From NCBI GenBank assembly GCA_025923995.1, contig JAICEW010000024.1, positions 1 to 34,480 on the forward strand: a stretch of 34,480 bases of DNA. The letters are read 5' to 3'. This document shows positions 13,974-20,615 of this stretch, piece after piece (the first letter of the stretch is position 1; the number at the start of each line of letters is the position of its first letter). This stretch comes from Vicinamibacteria bacterium. Its GTDB lineage: Bacteria > Acidobacteriota > Vicinamibacteria > Fen-336. The position numbers and the translations under genes were made by a program. The notes under the pieces are model-generated. The model saw only the letters and a program-made list of their open reading frames with translations, did not search any database and was not told where the DNA came from.

Positions 13974-15167
13974 ATGGCGCACGACATCCCGGCGATCCTC
14001 GAGACCGTACGGACGTTCGTGCGCGAGCAGCTCTACCCGCTGGAGCCGCGCTTCCTGTCGCAGCCGCTGCGCGAGCTGATGCCGGTGCTCGAGGAGCGCC
14101 GGCAGCAGGTGCGCCGGTTGGGGCTGTGGGCCCCGCACATCCCGCGCGAGGAGGGCGGCGCCGGCCTCGCTCTCCCCGCGTTCGCGCGGGTGAGCGAGGA
14201 GCTGGGGCGCACGCCGCTGGGCCACTACGTCTTCGGCTGCCAGGCGCCCGACGTCGGCAACATGGAGCTGCTGCTGCGTCACGGCACGCCGGCGCAGCGC
14301 GAGCGGTACCTCTCGCCGCTCATCCGCGGGGAGATCCGCAGCTGCTTCGCCATGACCGAGCCGGGCCGCGCCGGCTCCAACCCGGTCTGGCTCGAGACCA
14401 CCGCCCGGCGGGACGGCGGCCACTACGTCATCCGCGGCCGCAAGTGGTTCGCCTCGGCCGCGGACGGGGCGGCCTTCGCGATCGTGATGGCGGTGACCGA
14501 CGCGGACGCCAAGCCCCACCGGCGCGCCAGCCAGATCCTGGTGCCGACGGACACGCCCGGGTGGACGCTCGTGCGCAACATCCCGGTGATGGGACACGCG
14601 GGCGAGGGCTACTTCAGCCACGGCGAGATCGAGCTGGCGGACTGCCGGGTGCCGGTCGAGAACCGCCTCGGCGAGGAAGGCTCCGGGTTCCAGCTGGCGC
14701 AGGAGCGGCTGGGCCCCGGCCGCATCCACCACGCGATGCGCTGGATCGGCGTGGCCGAGCGCGCCCTCGACCTGCACTGTGCCCGCGCGGCCTCGCGCGA
14801 GCTGCGGCCGGGAGTGCCGCTGGGCTCGCGCCAGTCGGTGCAGCACGACATCGCGGACAGCCGGGCGGAGATCGACGCCGCCCGCCTGCTGGTCCTGGAC
14901 ACCGCGGAACGCCTGGAGGCCGAGGGCGGCCAGGGCGCGCGCGTGCGCATCTCGCTCATCAAGTTCTACGTGGCCGGCGTGCTCGACCGCGTCCTGGACC
15001 GCGCGGTGCAGGCACACGGCGCCCTGGGCCTCACCGACGACACCGTCCTCGGCTCCATGTGGCGACACGAACGGGCGGCCCGCATCTACGACGGCCCCGA
15101 CGAGGTCCACAAGTCGGTGGTGGCCCGGCAGGTGCTGAAGGGCTACGGCGTCGACGTCGAGGTGTGA
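13974..15167 (+). CDS. Acyl-CoA dehydrogenase of the ACAD10/11 type
   Basis: A 397-residue acyl-CoA dehydrogenase. It carries the flavin-binding segments CFAMTEPGRAGSNPVW and YVIRGRKWFASAA, and the arginine helix. The usual catalytic glutamate is replaced by aspartate: D373 in IYDGPDEVHKSVVARQ. The DGPDEVH motif is typical of ACAD10/ACAD11 and bacterial relatives such as LvaC-like enzymes. In those systems the dehydrogenase fold acts on phosphorylated 4-hydroxyacyl-CoA made by an APH-type kinase. A matching kinase gene lies at 26254-27318. Alternatively it may be an ordinary long-chain or branched-chain dehydrogenase. It is the third gene of the fadL unit, 16 bases after the esterase, with an AGGAGG ribosome-binding site. 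Confidence 0.88.
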   Translation: MAHDIPAILETVRTFVREQLYPLEPRFLSQPLRELMPVLEERRQQVRRLGLWAPHIPREEGGAGLALPAFARVSEELGRTPLGHYVFGCQAPDVGNMELLLRHGTPAQRERYLSPLIRGEIRSCFAMTEPGRAGSNPVWLETTARRDGGHYVIRGRKWFASAADGAAFAIVMAVTDADAKPHRRASQILVPTDTPGWTLVRNIPVMGHAGEGYFSHGEIELADCRVPVENRLGEEGSGFQLAQERLGPGRIHHAMRWIGVAERALDLHCARAASRELRPGVPLGSRQSVQHDIADSRAEIDAARLLVLDTAERLEAEGGQGARVRISLIKFYVAGVLDRVLDRAVQAHGALGLTDDTVLGSMWRHERAARIYDGPDEVHKSVVARQVLKGYGVDVEV

Positions 15168-15169
15168 GC

Positions 15170-15203
15170 CGGCGCTCCCTCTCGACGGTCGACCCCGGCG
15201 CCG
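15170..15203. terminator. Nested inverted repeats between convergent genes, possible bidirectional terminator
   Basis: CGGCGC (15170-15175) pairs with GCGCCG (15198-15203), enclosing a second hairpin TCGAC-G-GTCGA (15182-15192). The element fills the 38-base gap between the stops of the dehydrogenase (plus) and the transaldolase (minus). There is no T-tract on either strand, so Rho-independent function is uncertain. Confidence 0.35.
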
Positions 15204-15205
15204 CG

Positions 15206-15934
15206 CTAGAGGCGGAAGTCGGCCTTCTGCGCGTCGTCGTGGAACATCTTCACCGTGTCGAGCGAGAAGTCGTCCAGGTCCTTGCCGACCAGGCCGAGCT
15301 TGGCCAGCACGTCGCTGGTGGCGGTGATCACGTGGCAGCCGATCGCGTCCGCCTGGAAGACGTTCAGGAGCTCGCGCGGGCTGGCCCAGATGAGCTCCTC
15401 CTGCGGATACGGCCGCAGCAGCTCGACCGCGCGCGCCATGAGCGGCGCCGGGTCGCGCCCGGTGTCCGCGATGCGGCCGGCGAACACCGAGACGTAGCTG
15501 TGCGGCCCGCGGGCCAGGTCCTCCGCCACCGCGCGCACCTGGTCCAGCGTGAACACCGCGGTCACGTTCACGTGCACGCCCTCGCCCGCCAGGCGGCGCA
15601 CCAGGGGCGACGTGGTCTCCCGGCGGGTGTTGGTGACGGGGATCTTGACGTACACGTTCGGGCCCCAGCTCGCGATCTCGCGCGCCTGGCGCTCCATCTC
15701 CGGCAGCTCGTCCGCCAGCACCTCGAACGAGATGGGGCGGTCGGGCACGGCCGCCAGCACCTCGCGCGCGAACGCGCGGTAGTCGACCACACCCGCCTTG
15801 CGCATCAGCGTGGGGTTGGTGGTGAAGCCCGCGATGTGGGAGCGTCGCCCCAGCTCGATCATGCTGGCCGCGTCCGCGCCGTCCGCGAAGATCTTCACGC
15901 GCAGCGCGGCGACGCTGGGCACCGGCTCGTTCAT
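15206..15934 (-). CDS. Transaldolase (internal in-frame start; separate product or fusion C-terminus)
   Basis: From the ATG at 15934 the frame encodes a 242-residue TIM-barrel transaldolase, near the size of the short TalC/MipB class. Visible are KIFADGADAASM, the FTTNPTLMRKAG loop, the Schiff-base lysine in NVYVKIPVTNT and YVSVFAGRIADTG. Transaldolase moves a dihydroxyacetone unit between sugar phosphates. With fructose 6-phosphate and erythrose 4-phosphate it would yield sedoheptulose 7-phosphate, the entry substrate of the heptose pathway encoded beside it. AGGAGG at 15943-15948 lies 8 bases before the ATG, an excellent initiation site even though the phosphatase frame reads straight through. 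Confidence 0.75.
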   Translation of the reverse strand: MNEPVPSVAALRVKIFADGADAASMIELGRRSHIAGFTTNPTLMRKAGVVDYRAFAREVLAAVPDRPISFEVLADELPEMERQAREIASWGPNVYVKIPVTNTRRETTSPLVRRLAGEGVHVNVTAVFTLDQVRAVAEDLARGPHSYVSVFAGRIADTGRDPAPLMARAVELLRPYPQEELIWASPRELLNVFQADAIGCHVITATSDVLAKLGLVGKDLDDFSLDTVKMFHDDAQKADFRL

Positions 15935-16492
15935 GTCCTCGTCCTCCTCGCGGTCGTCTCCCAGGATCAGCCCGACCGCTTCCGCCAGGTCGGCCGCCAC
16001 CCGGTCGGGGCGCGCGTCGCGTCCTCCCGGATCCGGCGTGCCGACCAGGATGGTCGCACATCCGGCGGCGCGGCCCGCGTGCACGTCGGTCCCGCGGTCG
16101 CCCACCATGACGCTGCGTGAGAGGTCGACGCCCAGCCGCGCGGCTTCCTCCAGCAGCAGCCCCGGACGCGGCTTGCGACAGGCGCAGCCGTCCGACCCGT
16201 CGTGGTAGCAGGCGCGCACCGCGTCCAGCGGCAGCCGTTCGCGCAGCCAGGCGTGCATCTCCTCCACCCGCTCGCGCGATTGCGTGCCGCGCGCCACGTC
16301 GGGCTGGTTGGTGACGACGATCAGCAGGTAGCCGGCGTCCTTGAGCCGGCCCAGCGCGTCCGGCACGCCCGGCAGCAGCTCCAGCTCCGAGAGGGCCGAC
16401 GGGGGCCGGGTCACTCCGTCGCGCAGGAACGTGCGGTTGAGCACGCCGTCGCGGTCCAGGAACACCGCGCGCCTCAGCGGCCCGACTCCCAC
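15206..16492 (-). CDS. gmhB: In-frame fusion: heptose-bisphosphate phosphatase (GmhB-like HAD) + transaldolase
   Basis: One uninterrupted frame encodes two enzymes, 428 residues from the GTG at 16492. Residues 10-175 are a HAD-IIIA phosphatase: nucleophile motif FLDRDGVLN, TNQPDVARG, the zinc loop CYHDGSDGCACRKPRPG and VGDRGTDV. These are hallmarks of D-glycero-D-manno-heptose-1,7-bisphosphate 7-phosphatase. After an acidic DDREEDED linker, residues 187-428 are a transaldolase. No stop separates them. The GTG at 16492 overlaps the upstream gmhA stop by 19 bases; a CTG overlapping that stop is an alternative. The internal ATG at 15934 has its own strong Shine-Dalgarno sequence, so a free transaldolase may also be made. 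It is the last gene of the glycan operon. The annotated start is moderately certain. Confidence 0.75.
   Translation of the reverse strand: MGVGPLRRAVFLDRDGVLNRTFLRDGVTRPPSALSELELLPGVPDALGRLKDAGYLLIVVTNQPDVARGTQSRERVEEMHAWLRERLPLDAVRACYHDGSDGCACRKPRPGLLLEEAARLGVDLSRSVMVGDRGTDVHAGRAAGCATILVGTPDPGGRDARPDRVAADLAEAVGLILGDDREEDEDMNEPVPSVAALRVKIFADGADAASMIELGRRSHIAGFTTNPTLMRKAGVVDYRAFAREVLAAVPDRPISFEVLADELPEMERQAREIASWGPNVYVKIPVTNTRRETTSPLVRRLAGEGVHVNVTAVFTLDQVRAVAEDLARGPHSYVSVFAGRIADTGRDPAPLMARAVELLRPYPQEELIWASPRELLNVFQADAIGCHVITATSDVLAKLGLVGKDLDDFSLDTVKMFHDDAQKADFRL
15943..15948 (-). promoter_or_regulatory. Internal Shine-Dalgarno sequence for the transaldolase
   Basis: The complement reads AGGAGG, 8 bases before the ATG at 15934, inside the acidic linker of the phosphatase-transaldolase frame. 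The spacing and consensus match are ideal. The codons (Glu, Glu, Asp) would also be unremarkable as linker, so function is inferred from position. Confidence 0.5.
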
Positions 16493-17070
16493 TTCATCGC
16501 GTTCGCCTGCAGCGACGGGTGCGACACCAGCAGGTGCCAGACCACCGCCTGGAAGGCCTCGGTGTGCGGGGTGATCGCGTCCGGGAAGAGCGGGGGCACG
16601 ATCACGCACGCGTCCGCCACCTGCGCCGTGTACCCGCCCTCGCGGCCCACCACGCCCCCGATGGCGGCCCCCACCTCCCGCGCGTACTCCAGCGCGCGCA
16701 CCAGCGGCGTGCTGATGCCGCGCACGGCGTCGCCCCCTCCGACCGAGAAGACGAGCACCAGGTCCTCCCGGCGCAGCCGGCTCGCGCGCAGCCAGCCGGT
16801 GAAGGCCGAGTCCCAGCCGTCGTCGTTGACGCGCGCGGTGAGCTCCGACACGTTGTCGGTCGGCGCGTAGGCCTCGATGCCGCAGATCTTGCGGAAGTCG
16901 TTCACCGCGTGCGACGCGTTGCCGGCGCTGCCGCCGACGCCCAGCACGAACACGCGTCCGCCCCGCTCGCGCACCGCGCACAGCGCCGCCGCCAGCCGCT
17001 CGATGGCAGCGACGTCCAGGCGATCCAGGATCTCGCGCGCCTGCGCGAGGTACGTCTCGGTGTGTGTCAT
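16474..17070 (-). CDS. gmhA: SIS-domain phosphosugar isomerase, GmhA-like (sedoheptulose 7-phosphate isomerase)
   Basis: A 198-residue SIS-domain protein of GmhA size. The phosphate-binding loop is GVGGSAGNASH, near residue 45, and a second SIS loop is FSVGGGDAVRGIS. By hand alignment with E. coli GmhA, H61 and H180 appear conserved (ASHAVND; WHLL). The catalytic-base position E65 is aspartate, and Q172 is glutamate. GmhA converts sedoheptulose 7-phosphate to D-glycero-D-manno-heptose 7-phosphate. The assignment leans on flanking HddA-, HddC- and GmhB-like genes, since the active site is divergent. The ATG at 17070 overlaps the hddC stop (ATGA). Confidence 0.78.
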   Translation of the reverse strand: MTHTETYLAQAREILDRLDVAAIERLAAALCAVRERGGRVFVLGVGGSAGNASHAVNDFRKICGIEAYAPTDNVSELTARVNDDGWDSAFTGWLRASRLRREDLVLVFSVGGGDAVRGISTPLVRALEYAREVGAAIGGVVGREGGYTAQVADACVIVPPLFPDAITPHTEAFQAVVWHLLVSHPSLQANAMKWESGR

Positions 17071-17798
17071 GGGACTCCGCCTGTCTCCAGGTAGGCGCGC
17101 GTCTCGGCCAGGCCCTCCGGCGAGCCGATCTCGTAGAAGCGGCGCGTGACCTCGAACCCGGCCAGGCGCCCCTGCGCCGAGAGGCCGCGGAACACGTCCG
17201 CCAGGTCGGCCGGCGCACCCGGCGGCACGCCGTCGAGCGCCTCCGCGCGCAGCAGCGACACGCCGTAGTCGATGTGGGTCGATGCCGGGGCGGGGGCGGA
17301 CTTGTCGTAGCGCAGGAGCCGCCCGTCGCGGTACACGACGTTGCTGCGGTCCCAGCGCCCCTCGTTGCGGAAGACGGTCATGAGCGCGAGCGCGTCCGAG
17401 CGCGCGAAGGAAGCCAGCACGGCGCGATAGTCGACGAAGGTGTACGAGTCGCCGTAGACCACCCAGAACAGCCCGCCCAGCAACGGCAGCGCGCGCTGGA
17501 GCGCGCCGGCCGTGCCCAGCAGCCGCTCTCCGTCCCGTGAGTACGCGAGCTCGAGGCCGAGCGCCCTTCCGTCGCCCAGCCGCTGCTCGATCTGGTCCCC
17601 CAGGTGGCCCACGCAGAGAACGACACGGCGGACACCGGCCTGCTCGAACCCGCGCAGCTGGTGCTCGACGAAGGGTCGGCCGGCCACCTCCACCAGCGCC
17701 TTGGGCACGGCCTGGGCCAGCTCGCCCAGCCGCGTCGCCCGTCCTCCGCACAGCAGCGCCACCGGCACGCGGGCCACGTCCGGCGCCTCGGCGCTCAC
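17067..17798 (-). CDS. hddC: Nucleotidyltransferase, HddC-like (D-glycero-alpha-D-manno-heptose 1-phosphate guanylyltransferase)
   Basis: A 243-residue sugar-phosphate nucleotidyltransferase. The signature loop LLCGGRATRLGELAQAVPKA, followed by VAGRPFVEHQL, opens the domain. A metal-binding aspartate lies in VVYGDSYTF, and the conserved acceptor region includes HIDYGVSLL. The fold is that of RmlA/GalU-type enzymes. Specificity for GTP and heptose 1-phosphate is inferred from similarity to HddC and from neighbours HddA, GmhA and GmhB; a hexose-1-phosphate substrate cannot be excluded. The GTG at 17798 overlaps the hddA stop (GTGA), and the stop overlaps the gmhA ATG. Confidence 0.82.
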   Translation of the reverse strand: MSAEAPDVARVPVALLCGGRATRLGELAQAVPKALVEVAGRPFVEHQLRGFEQAGVRRVVLCVGHLGDQIEQRLGDGRALGLELAYSRDGERLLGTAGALQRALPLLGGLFWVVYGDSYTFVDYRAVLASFARSDALALMTVFRNEGRWDRSNVVYRDGRLLRYDKSAPAPASTHIDYGVSLLRAEALDGVPPGAPADLADVFRGLSAQGRLAGFEVTRRFYEIGSPEGLAETRAYLETGGVP

Positions 17799-18775
17799 TG
17801 GATCACGACCTTGGTGCCCTCGAAGTCGAACCGGCAGCGCACCTCGGTCAGGCCCTCCGCCTCCATCGCGCGCCGCAGGCGCGCCGTGTCCTGGGCGTAG
17901 AACAGCAGGAACCCGCCGCCGCCGGCTCCGATGAGCTTGCCGCCCACCGCGCCGCTGGCCAGGGCCCGCTCGTACCAGGCGTCGATGCGCGGGCTGCTCA
18001 TGGCCCGCGAGCGCTGCCGCTTGAGCTGCCAGTGCTCGTTCATGATGCGCGCGAAGCGCAGGAGGTCGCCGGCCTCCAGCGCGTCCCGGCTCTCCAGGCC
18101 CAGGCGCTTCTGCTCGTGCAGGTTGTCGATCATCGAGGGGTCGAGGGCGCGGCTGCGCTCGTCCTGCTCGCGCAGGATGTCGGAGGCGGCGCGCGTGTAG
18201 CCGGTGAAGAAGAGCAGCAGGTTGGCCTCGAGCTCGTACAGCGTCTGCGCCGGCAGGCGCAGCGGGGTCACGGTGACCCGGCCGTCCGGGGCGAACTCGT
18301 ACACGGCCAGCCCCCCGCAGGCGGCCACGTACTGGTCCTGCTTGCCGATGGGCTCGCCCAGCCGCTCGATCTCGATGTGGCAGGCCTGCTCCGCCAGCGA
18401 CGCGGCGTCCACCAGCTGCCTCTGGTGCGTGTGCAGCGCCTTGAGCAACGCGGTGGTGAAGCTGCCGGAGGAGCCCAGGCCGGTGCCGGCCGGGATGTCC
18501 GCCATGCTGGTGAGCTCCAGGTAGCGGCCGTCGAGGCCGACCAGCGCCAACGCCTCGCGGATGATCGGGTGCTGCAGCTCCCGCGCCGAGGGGACGCGCT
18601 CCAGCTTGGAGTACTTCACGATCAGCTCGTCCACGAACGTGCGGTGGATCGTGATGTAGACGTACTTGTCGATGGCTCCCGCGATCAGGAAGCCGCCGTG
18701 GCGGGAGTAGTAGGAGGGCAGGTCGGTGCCGCCCCCACCCAGCGAGATGCGCAACGGGCTTCGCGTGATGATCAC
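17795..18775 (-). CDS. hddA: GHMP-family kinase, HddA-like (D-glycero-alpha-D-manno-heptose 7-phosphate kinase)
   Basis: A 326-residue GHMP kinase. It begins IITRSPLRISLGGGGTDLPS, the N-terminal pattern of HddA/fucokinase-like GHMP enzymes. The ATP loop is PAGTGLGSSGSFTTALL, near residue 105. The C-terminal glycine motif is GGKLIGAGGGGFLLFY. It would phosphorylate C1 of D-glycero-D-manno-heptose 7-phosphate in the alpha configuration, committing the pathway to GDP-heptose. The GTG at 18775 overlaps the oxidoreductase stop (GTGA). A fucose- or other sugar-kinase role is the main alternative, but the whole set of neighbours favours heptose. Confidence 0.85.
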   Translation of the reverse strand: MIITRSPLRISLGGGGTDLPSYYSRHGGFLIAGAIDKYVYITIHRTFVDELIVKYSKLERVPSARELQHPIIREALALVGLDGRYLELTSMADIPAGTGLGSSGSFTTALLKALHTHQRQLVDAASLAEQACHIEIERLGEPIGKQDQYVAACGGLAVYEFAPDGRVTVTPLRLPAQTLYELEANLLLFFTGYTRAASDILREQDERSRALDPSMIDNLHEQKRLGLESRDALEAGDLLRFARIMNEHWQLKRQRSRAMSSPRIDAWYERALASGAVGGKLIGAGGGGFLLFYAQDTARLRRAMEAEGLTEVRCRFDFEGTKVVIQ

Positions 18776-19758
18776 GCCGCCCCCTGCCGATAGACCTCGT
18801 GCACCACACGGAGCGCGGCCGCGGCGTCGCCCAGCGTGGCGTCGGGCTGCCGGCCGCCGGCGATGCACCCCAGGAAGTGGCGGTACTCCGCGCGCCAGGA
18901 GGGGTCCGGCTCCGGGTAGGTCCAGCTGGTGGTGTCGGGCGGACCCATCTCCGGCCGCATCCGGTAGAGCGTGAGCGTCTCCAGCCCGTAGCTGCCGCCC
19001 AGGCCGTCGACCTGCAGCTTGCCGGTGCGTCCGAACACCTCGAAGGAGAACAGGTTCTTCCACTCGGTGCAGCTCGCGTGCAGCCAGGCCGTCTGTCCCG
19101 ACGGCGTCGTGAGCTGGAGGAAGCCGTTGTCCTCCACCGGCATCTCCCAGAAGTACGTGGCCACCCTGCCGCGCACGTCCACGAAGTCGCCGGCGAACCA
19201 GCGGGCCAGGTCCACCAGGTGGACGCCCTGGTCGAGCAGCTCCCCTCCGCCCGCGCGCGCCTTGTCCGCGCGCCACTCCCGGTCGTAGCCCAGGCGGCCG
19301 CCGTGCCCGTAGCGCGCCCGGAGGTACATGAGCGGCCCGATCGCGCCTTCGCGGAAGAGCTCGTGCGCCCGCTGCAGCGCCGGGTGGAAGCGGTGGTTGA
19401 AGCCCACCTGGACCACGACGCCGGCCGCGTCCGCCGCCCGTCGCAGCACGTCCAGCTCCTCCGGCGTGCGGGCGGCCGGCTTCTCCACCAGCACGTGCTT
19501 GCCGTGCTGGACCGCGCGGAGGGCGACGGGCGTGAGCGCGTCGTTGATCGCGCACACCAGCACCGCGTCGACGTCGTCGCGTGCGACCGCCGCGCGCCAG
19601 TCGTCGGTCGCCACGCTGCCTTCGTGCTGCGCGGCCAGGGCGGCGGCGCGGGCCGGGTCCACGTCGGCGGCCACCACCAGGCGGCTCGGCCCCTCGTCGA
19701 GGCAGGCGGCGCGCCGGTCGCCCATGCGCCCGCAGCCGACGATGGCCACGCGCGTCAC
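18772..19758 (-). CDS. Gfo/Idh/MocA-family NAD(P)-dependent sugar oxidoreductase
   Basis: A 328-residue Gfo/Idh/MocA oxidoreductase. The N-terminal Rossmann fold starts RVAIVGCGRMGDRRAACL. The EKPAARTPEEL motif supplies the conserved lysine near residue 95. The C-terminal domain contains GGGELLDQGVHLVDLARWF with the catalytic-region histidine. Relatives oxidise or reduce hydroxyl or keto groups of nucleotide sugars and inositols. In this operon a step modifying the heptose or a uronic-type sugar is plausible; the substrate is not visible from sequence. The GTG at 19758 overlaps the SDR stop (GTGA), and its own stop overlaps hddA. Confidence 0.87.
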   Translation of the reverse strand: MTRVAIVGCGRMGDRRAACLDEGPSRLVVAADVDPARAAALAAQHEGSVATDDWRAAVARDDVDAVLVCAINDALTPVALRAVQHGKHVLVEKPAARTPEELDVLRRAADAAGVVVQVGFNHRFHPALQRAHELFREGAIGPLMYLRARYGHGGRLGYDREWRADKARAGGGELLDQGVHLVDLARWFAGDFVDVRGRVATYFWEMPVEDNGFLQLTTPSGQTAWLHASCTEWKNLFSFEVFGRTGKLQVDGLGGSYGLETLTLYRMRPEMGPPDTTSWTYPEPDPSWRAEYRHFLGCIAGGRQPDATLGDAAAALRVVHEVYRQGAA

Positions 19759-20615
19759 GAGAGCTCTCCTTCCCGGGGCGTGATCCGGCGCAGGGTGAAC
19801 GCGTCGCTTCCGCGCAGCGCCTCCGCCCGGCCCTCGAGCGCGGCCCAGTCGTCCCACAGCGCGCTCAGCAGCCGCCCGCTGATGCCGTCGCTGCGCGCGG
19901 AAGCGAGGAACACCGCCAGCGCCGCGCCCTTGTCCAGCGGGGCGCCGCCCTCCACCTGCTGCCGGCGCGCCCGCTCCCAGAACCCGGGGCCCACCCGCTC
20001 CGGCCCCGCCGCCAGCACCTCGTCGAGCAGGCGCGTGTTGAGCGCCCCGGGCGCGATCGCGTTCACGTCGACGTGGTCCTCGCGCAGCTCCTCCGCGAAC
20101 GTCTCCGTCAGCCGCACCACGGCCGCCTTGGACGCCGCGTAGGCGCTGATGCGCGGCAGCGCGGCGGTGGCGCCGCCGCCCGAGAGGTTCACGATCTTGC
20201 CGTAGCCGCGGCGGCGCAGGTGGGGGATGACGGCCCGGCACATGTGCACGGTGCCCAGCAGGTTCACGCGGATGGCCTGCTCCCACTCGTCGCCCGACAC
20301 CTCCTCGATCCGCCCCATCGGTCCGTACACGCCCGCGTTGTTGACCAGCACCGTCAGGTCGGGCAGCTCGGCCCGCGCCTGCGCGACCGTCGCCTCGCAG
20401 TCCTCCGCGCGCGACACGTCGCCCGCACGCGCCGCCAGCACCTGGCCCGTGCCCGCGAGCGGCGCCAGCGCCTCCCGCGCCTGGGCCAGGACCTCCGCGT
20501 CGCGCGCCATCATGAGGACGCTGGCGCCTTCGCGCACGAACGCCTCCGTGATCGCGCGGCCCAGGCCCCGGCTGGCCCCGGTGACGATCGCTCCCCGTCC
20601 CGCCAGCGCGCTCAT
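19755..20615 (-). CDS. Short-chain dehydrogenase/reductase
   Basis: A 286-residue classical SDR. The cofactor motif TGASRGLGRAI lies near residue 12, with NNAGVYGPMG, the active-site serine in VNLSGGG, and the catalytic Tyr/Lys in SAYAASKAAV. The C-terminal extension of about 35 residues (LWDDWAALEGRAEAL onward) is longer than in minimal SDRs and resembles SDRs found in glycan clusters. It probably reduces a keto-sugar intermediate or a related carbonyl. The ATG at 20615 overlaps the stop of the upstream dehydrogenase homologue (ATGA), so expression is coupled. Confidence 0.85.
   Translation of the reverse strand: MSALAGRGAIVTGASRGLGRAITEAFVREGASVLMMARDAEVLAQAREALAPLAGTGQVLAARAGDVSRAEDCEATVAQARAELPDLTVLVNNAGVYGPMGRIEEVSGDEWEQAIRVNLLGTVHMCRAVIPHLRRRGYGKIVNLSGGGATAALPRISAYAASKAAVVRLTETFAEELREDHVDVNAIAPGALNTRLLDEVLAAGPERVGPGFWERARRQQVEGGAPLDKGAALAVFLASARSDGISGRLLSALWDDWAALEGRAEALRGSDAFTLRRITPREGELS

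Noticed and set aside
16493-17218. N-terminal extension of the phosphatase-transaldolase frame up to 17218
   Set aside because: This part overlaps the whole gmhA-like gene in another frame and shows no domain; the phosphatase fold begins at about 16470.
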